From: Ornithodoros turicata
Taxonomy: Eukaryota; Arthropoda; Arachnida; Ixodida; Argasidae
DNA: 64,000 nt
Reading direction: 5' to 3'
NCBI RefSeq assembly: GCF_037126465.1
Contig: NC_088203.1
Coordinates: forward strand, 106,726,409-106,790,408
How positions within the stretch are numbered: the first letter of the stretch is position 1; every line of letters starts with the position of its first letter. The translations under genes and the position numbers were made by a program. The notes beneath the pieces are model-generated. The model did not search any database. It worked only from the letters and a program-made list of their open reading frames with translations, and had not been told where the DNA came from. Below are positions 58,945 through 64,000 of the stretch, in pieces.

Positions 58945-59345
58945 GCCTGCTTAGGCTGGCGGGACGTTGCTCGGGGAAGAGGGGAATGGGAGGACCGTTA
59001 AATTATTTGCTGGTAAGCAGCATGTGTTCCTATAGCCAGCCTTGGGGTCGACGACCTTGAAACGTTCAGAAGAGCTAACCTCAAGTACAGAGTTTACCTT
59101 CGAGGAGATGCCAAAAGGGGGTAAGTGCAACGGATGCGTATCTGGAGGTGAAGCGAGCTTTGCCGCTAAAGGGACTCCGACCAGAAGCAGGGGGAGCTTG
59201 AAATCATTGAGGCATATTCTTCTTGATCTGCTGCGAAGCGACGAACAGCAACGGCAGCTGGAATTATACGCCTCAGCGAAGTTCTGAAGGACCGGATGAT
59301 ACAGTGCAAAAGTTGCTGTTGAGTTCTTCGAACTTTCGCCCAAAG
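58945..59345 (-). mobile_element. LINE 3' end fragment
   Basis: The ATTATTTGCTGGTAAGCAGC and TTCCTATAG..CGACGACCTT blocks match the 3' UTR part of 38661-38810. The adjoining frame may be a decayed ORF2 C-terminus, but I cannot confirm motifs. Confidence 0.5.
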
Positions 59346-59384
59346 AAACCAAGTGTACCCTCGTGCGGTCATAAGCGTGGATTT

Positions 59385-61260
59385 AATGAATGAATGAGTT
59401 TATTTTGTCCGAGGACGGCCACAAGAGCCTTGGTGTTGGCGCACTATCAAATTACAGTAATGTACTCGTACATACGAGGGGCGTTCAAGTCAAACCAGGA
59501 CTTTCTGTCTCCTGAGTGTACAAATGGCTCCCGCTACTTCTTTTTCATCATTTTTACACGCGACAGGCCTCTACGTTCACCACGTAGTGGTCTAAAGTTT
59601 GTGCAAAACAGAAGACACGTGCTAGACAAGATGGCCGACAACGAGGTGAGCGCGCACATCGAACAGCGAATTGTCATCAAGTTTCTCGTGAATGAAGGCG
59701 TAAAGTCATCTGAAATTCACAGAAGACTTCAGGCTCAGTATGGCCACGATACACTTAGCCGCAGCAAAGCGTTTGAGTGGTGCAAACGGTTCCGAGACGG
59801 CCGTACATCAGGACGATCCCGGCCGGGGCGGCTCAGAGCCCAGTGTCAGAGTTCTTGAGAACATTCAACTTGTGGAGCGCCTGCTCCTCAAGGACCGACG
59901 GATAACATGTCTCGAACTGGCTCATCACCAAAGGAGTCCTCCTCCTACAGGGCAATGCACGTCCGCATACCGCGCATCTCACGACACGCACCTTACAGGA
60001 ACTTGGCTGGGAGTTGCTGCCACATCCCCCTTACAGTCCAGACCTCGCCCCCAGCGATTTCCATCTCTTCGGGACACTGAAGGCGTTCCTTGGGGGCCGC
60101 CACTTCAGCTGCGACGACGAGGTCAAGAATGCGGTCCTATCATGGCTACTACGCGTCGGTAAGGATTTCTACGCTGCTGGCATCCAAGCCCTCGTGAAAC
60201 TCTGGGACAAGTGTATTAGTGCAGCTGGAGATTACGTTGAAAAATAAAACTAATTTCTAGCCTGTAAGTTCATTTTACTTTTGCGAAAAATGAAAAGTCC
60301 CGGTTTGACTTGAACGCCCCTCGTATATACAGCGACACACGTTATATATGAAGGAAATGGCAGTAAGGCAATAATCATACAGATGAAAAACATATGGGGG
60401 ACATAATAGCAAAATGATAGGGGAGAGGCTCCGAAAGCGCAACATTTCAGGCAATATTTGAAAGAGTGCAATGAAGAAGAGAAAACAAGGTAACTAGACA
60501 ACAAAAATGAAGACACTAGGAACAAAGAAGTAGGGTGAGGATGACTGAATTTAAGACAAACAATATGTAACGCTGCTTTTAAAGGCAGTATATGAGGAAA
60601 AAATGTCACACGAGGACGAAAAAGAGCACAAAAATTTGACAGCGTGCGAGTGGGTCACAAGGGCAGGTCTCACGTACATAGAAGGATGGTGGATTATGAA
60701 TGATACCACAAGAATACCGAAAATGTATACAGCTTAGCAAGAGTGGGGAATCGACAATGCAATGTACACATATGTAGAGGAATGTGGCATCAGCAATTTG
60801 ACGCCGCGATGTCAGGAGGAGGAGTTTAAGGCGTTTTAAGAACGTCTCGAAGCCAGGGACGTTCCGGAGGTAAAAGGTTCGAACAAAATAAAATGCGCGT
60901 TTCAGAATACAGCTTCAAGGCGATTACTCTCAGTAACGCACAGTGCGTTCCATGCGACGAATGCATATTCTAGCCGTGGTAAAACGAATGTTTTGTAAAG
61001 TTTACCAAAAACAAAGAGCTGTCAAAAACTTTGCACGTATAGGTAAAATTACGCAGTGTTCGAAGAATAGAAGAACGAACTGCAGCGACATGACCATGGA
61101 ACGTCAGTTTGGCATCAAAATGAACTCCAAGATCACGGACAGTGCTGACCCGAGAAATTTCGGTGCTATACATGTAGCGAAAGGTAGTACATTTGTTTAA
61201 CGGGCAAATGAGACAATTATCGTTTTTGCAGCCTTTACCTTGAGGCGGTTCTACGTGCAT
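59385..61260 (-). pseudogene. LINE (CR1/L2- or Jockey-like) remnant, split by mariner
   Basis: Minus strand from about 61200: KCTTFRYMYSTEISRVSTVR then DLGVHFDAKLTFHGHVAAVR, the region after the RT catalytic core in CR1/Jockey-type LINEs. Further fragments continue to 60330. Beyond the mariner, its 3' end at 59385-59420 is AATAAACTCATTCATTCATT, a TTCA-type tandem tail. No endonuclease or RT core remains. Confidence 0.65.
59475..60323 (+). mobile_element. Internally deleted mariner, 849 bp
   Basis: Near-identical inverted ends CGAGGGGCGTTCAAGTCAAA (one mismatch over 30 bp) between TA dinucleotides (59473-59474, 60324-60325). It encodes the transposase N-terminus (EQRIVIKFLVNEGVKSSEIH, HTH 1) and C-terminus (NARPHTA, then YSPDLAPSDFHLFG with the third Asp, and DKCISAAGDYVEK). 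The middle, with the first Asp, is deleted around 59935, and the second Asp of HDNARPH is Gly. Non-autonomous but with intact ends. Confidence 0.92.
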
Positions 61261-61539
61261 CAATGAAGTATACCAGTTATGTCTTCTTGCAAGAGAACAC
61301 GATCTGAAGGTGCTGATATAGTTCGCATTATTTTGATGTCGTCGGCGTACTGTAACAGAGGTATATTTTTAGGTTAAGGTTAGTATATCTTTTTTCAACT
61401 CGAAGCCAGGAGTGCATACATTGCACCAGGGAGATATTTCCAACTGCTTGGGACAGGTATGAATCTTTGTACACCCCACAACTCATCGGCATCGGCCGAC
61501 AATATACCAGGCTTTTTTTTTTTTTTTCGTCGGAAATGT

Positions 61540-62430
61540 GCTTCGATATGAAATAAACGAAGTTTAAAGATGAGCACTGCTTCCGCGGCTGCAGCAGGCG
61601 TGACAGTGGTGAATGAGAGCGCGGCGCTCACAGGAGGAAAGGCGCCATCTAGATGCCCTGTATAGCCCCGTCCGTTAATTCTCACTCGGAAGAGCTGCCG
61701 CGCGGGCGCCCGCGGCGGCGTGAAGCTGATGTTCTACGGATTTCTGCGCGCGTAGAAGTATCACGTGGCGCTCCGCATTTCGCGCGCAGCATGAATTCCG
61801 GTTACTGTCTTCTGAACTCGGCTCGCGCGCATTTTTGTGTGCTGGATACCTGGACGCCCAGACTGTCTTTCCGAAGGAATGCCATGTCAGCAACGCCGGA
61901 AAAAGTGTACTTGGGGGCAAATGAGCAGCCAAAACGCTGCTATGCGACAGACAGCTTTTTCTAAGGTTTGAATTTAGCGGCCGGAAATGCGGTTGCGTGA
62001 ACTTGAGCTCCTTCTACCGGGTCCTCATCGCTATCTTCCTCCTCCCATACACTCGTGGTTGGAGCGGCTCCTGCATGAACTCGTGTAAACGATAGCGTTC
62101 AGGCTTCAATCTCGGGGCGCTCCGACTTGGTACGCTTCTAGCGCGCCCCTGTAAACGGGACCAATGAGACGCCCGCACGGCCACGGCATTCCTTTTCTCA
62201 AGGTTGCGCCCTCATTGGTTGTTAGGGAGTGACGTCATCTTCCCAGAGAGGGTGATCCGGCATATTCTCAACGTCCGTCGTCTGCTCTCCTGTACTCCGT
62301 CGAGTAACACCTCCAACTACGCCAGTATTTCGAGTGGGATTTTCGATACCGTGGTCAGTGTCTGAGGAGGAATAAAATGACACTGTGGTTTCGAAATGGA
62401 CTGGAACGGATAGGACCGTCCCTTTAAAGA
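61540..62430 (+). repeat. Dispersed GC-rich repeat, copy 3, longest
   Basis: Starts AATAAACGAAGTTTAAAGAT with GCACTGCTTCCGCGGCTG, contains TCATTGGTTGTTAGGGAGTG, ATTCTCAACGTCCGTCG and GTGGTTTCGAAATGGACTGG, and ends AGGACCGTCCCTTTAAAG. Colinear with 18040-18470 but with an extra 61650-62200 section. The frames at 61653-61964 are CG-rich shadows. Confidence 0.7.
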
Positions 62431-64000
62431 GACCATGAAAGGATATTTGAGAAGCCTACGATCATTTTCAATTTGTTCCTCTGTACTGAGGCATTCACCC
62501 TGTGAAATATCAAGTTAAAAATCGTTCCGATAGCGAATATATTCGATATCAACCACGGCGGTGAACGGCGGCTACTGCTACCCACCTACGAAGCGAACTG
62601 GCCGTGACATCATACACAGGGGATGCTACCGAATTGCGAACGGTATTTTGCGAACAAATTGCAAATTTCGCCATGAAATCCGTTTTAATTTGACCTGGAG
62701 CTAAGATTGTATCTGATCGTTCACACAGAATTCTACCAGAAGTGTTTAATGCATTGATTGTCAGCATGGTCACCGGAGCACGGTTTCCTCTCTGAGCTGC
62801 TTCTTCATCCGAAAATGTCTCTGTCGGTGACCCTTTACTGACTGCTATTGCGTACTGTGACCCGCTACTGCGTACGGAACGATTTCTAGACGCCGTGTGC
62901 GTCGCATAATCCCTTCCTCCACCGCTGACAATAGACCTCTACCCGAGAAACGTCATCATGACGTTGGTAGACAGACCGAAACCGAAACAAATCGGAAAGG
63001 GAGGGCTGGGTTCCACGAATGGGCATTTGTTCGCTGCCTCCTATTGAAAAAAAGTCGGATCGAAGGTCGCGTCCCTTTCAGGGACCATCGTAATCGTCTC
63101 AAGACCACGGTTTTCGGGCGCGACCTTGTACTAGCTTCGAGAGTACTTCAAACTGGTGGCGCTGTCGAACGCTATGACGTCATTTGCTTACAAACAGGGA
63201 GAATTTGCGTTTCGCCATACTTCTACTGATTTCAACGGCCGATATACGACGTCGTTGTTGTCCAAACCGAAATCATGTACCCACGTGACCCCGCTCGGTG
63301 TGTGCTCCCGGTCGACAACAGTGGACGTTTTTCACAACGGCTTATGCGCATGCGCATGAGGCGCCGGACATGGTTATCTCCGTCTGCATTAGATGGCGCA
63401 GTATGGAGACGACAGAAGTGGGAACCAGTGGGGAGACCGCACGAACGGCGCGAGCTCATCTGTCCCACTCCGGACCAGTTTTGGTAGTTTGTGCTACCCA
63501 CGTCGATTTGTCCAGACGCGCTCCAAGTGTGGTTCGCTGGAGAGTCGCTAGGATACGTCCCCTATGTGAAAAAGGTCAATTGAAGGAGAAGACTGGGCGT
63601 TGATGACGTAAGCCCGCTTCGAAGGGATTTTTACGTGGTAAGTGCGCCCCCGGTGCACTGAATACGGTTAAAAATCGATGTGTGTATGATAGTGCGGGAT
63701 CATGAGAACCGCTTTCGGCAGAGTACTCGGAATTCTCAAAAATCATTTCATGCTCCCTTTAACCTTATACACGTTTTTCACTCGACGAAGAATCTTTTGC
63801 CTCTCTTTCGTCTTCGCATGGCCTCAACGTGCCTCCATTAATGCACCCTTCGTTCGGTAATGTAAAAGCCGAGTGACTGTCTCCATTAGTTTGTGGCTGG
63901 GAAACCTTTCATTTCCCCATTCTTAGTAAAGTAAAGAATCATGGGGAAATTAGATAAGGCATCCCGTGTGACTACGCTCGGGAGTAACGGGGCATCCGCT
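62431..64000. other. No recognisable gene
   Basis: Only the short dispersed repeat at 63320-63436 is assignable. The overlapping frames at 63156-63603 follow that repeat and its GC-rich flank. Confidence 0.5.
63320..63436 (+). repeat. Dispersed repeat shared with 50186-50300
   Basis: TTTTTCACAACGGCTTATGC, GCATGCGCATGA, ATGGTTATCTCCGTCTGCAT and GATGGCGCAGTATGGAGACG correspond block by block to the minus strand of 50186-50300. No terminal repeats seen. Confidence 0.75.

Noticed and set aside
61653..61964. 103-codon plus-strand frame
   Set aside because: It lies within GC-rich repeat copy 3 and has no motif.

Overview
This is eukaryotic, intron-bearing, repeat-packed DNA, almost certainly from an arthropod and most plausibly a tick or other chelicerate. 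That placement is an inference from the receptor gene and from the mix of repeats (I-like LINEs with RNase H, Penelope-like elements, hAT and mariner DNA elements, foldback MITEs, tRNA-derived SINEs); no species can be named. Most open frames in the window are chance or transposon debris.

Only one host gene is well supported. It is a rhodopsin-type G protein-coupled receptor of the vasopressin/oxytocin (inotocin) family on the minus strand, split into two coding exons about 34.4 kb apart. Exon 1 (54356-55385) carries the N-terminus and TM1-TM6. Exon 2 (19629-19999) carries TM7 with the NPWIY motif and the C-terminal tail. The junction is phase 1, between TM6 and TM7, where the vertebrate oxytocin and vasopressin receptor genes also have an intron. 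The joined product is 466 residues. Thus 20000-54355 is one very long intron, 1-19628 lies downstream of the gene and 55386-64000 upstream.

Downstream region (1-19.6 kb): a hAT-type element with an 8-bp target duplication (3382-4197), LINE fragments, a dead mariner (11.7-12.4 kb), several MITEs, and two copies of a dispersed GC-rich repeat. One of these copies sits directly behind the receptor stop codon and may supply its poly(A) signal.

Intron (20-54.4 kb): a museum of nested insertions. A 5'-truncated LINE with a 15-bp duplication sits inside another LINE (26.4-27.8 kb). A foldback element sits inside a LINE reverse transcriptase (28.4-30.4 kb), with a hAT element at that LINE's end. An ORF1-only LINE or processed retrocopy has landed at the 5' end of a tRNA-like gene (45.0-46.8 kb), which itself lies in a large inverted duplication. 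A Penelope-like element with a GIY-YIG endonuclease remnant is interrupted by a MITE and a hAT element (50.3-52.7 kb). A foldback at 49.7-50.1 kb is built from hairpins within hairpins. Hammerhead-ribozyme-like motifs occur at 21.8, 22.1 and 25.7 kb.

Upstream region (55.4-64 kb): a 1.9-kb hAT-like element begins only 320 bp above the receptor start codon. Further up are a LINE remnant carrying an internally deleted mariner, and a third copy of the GC-rich repeat.
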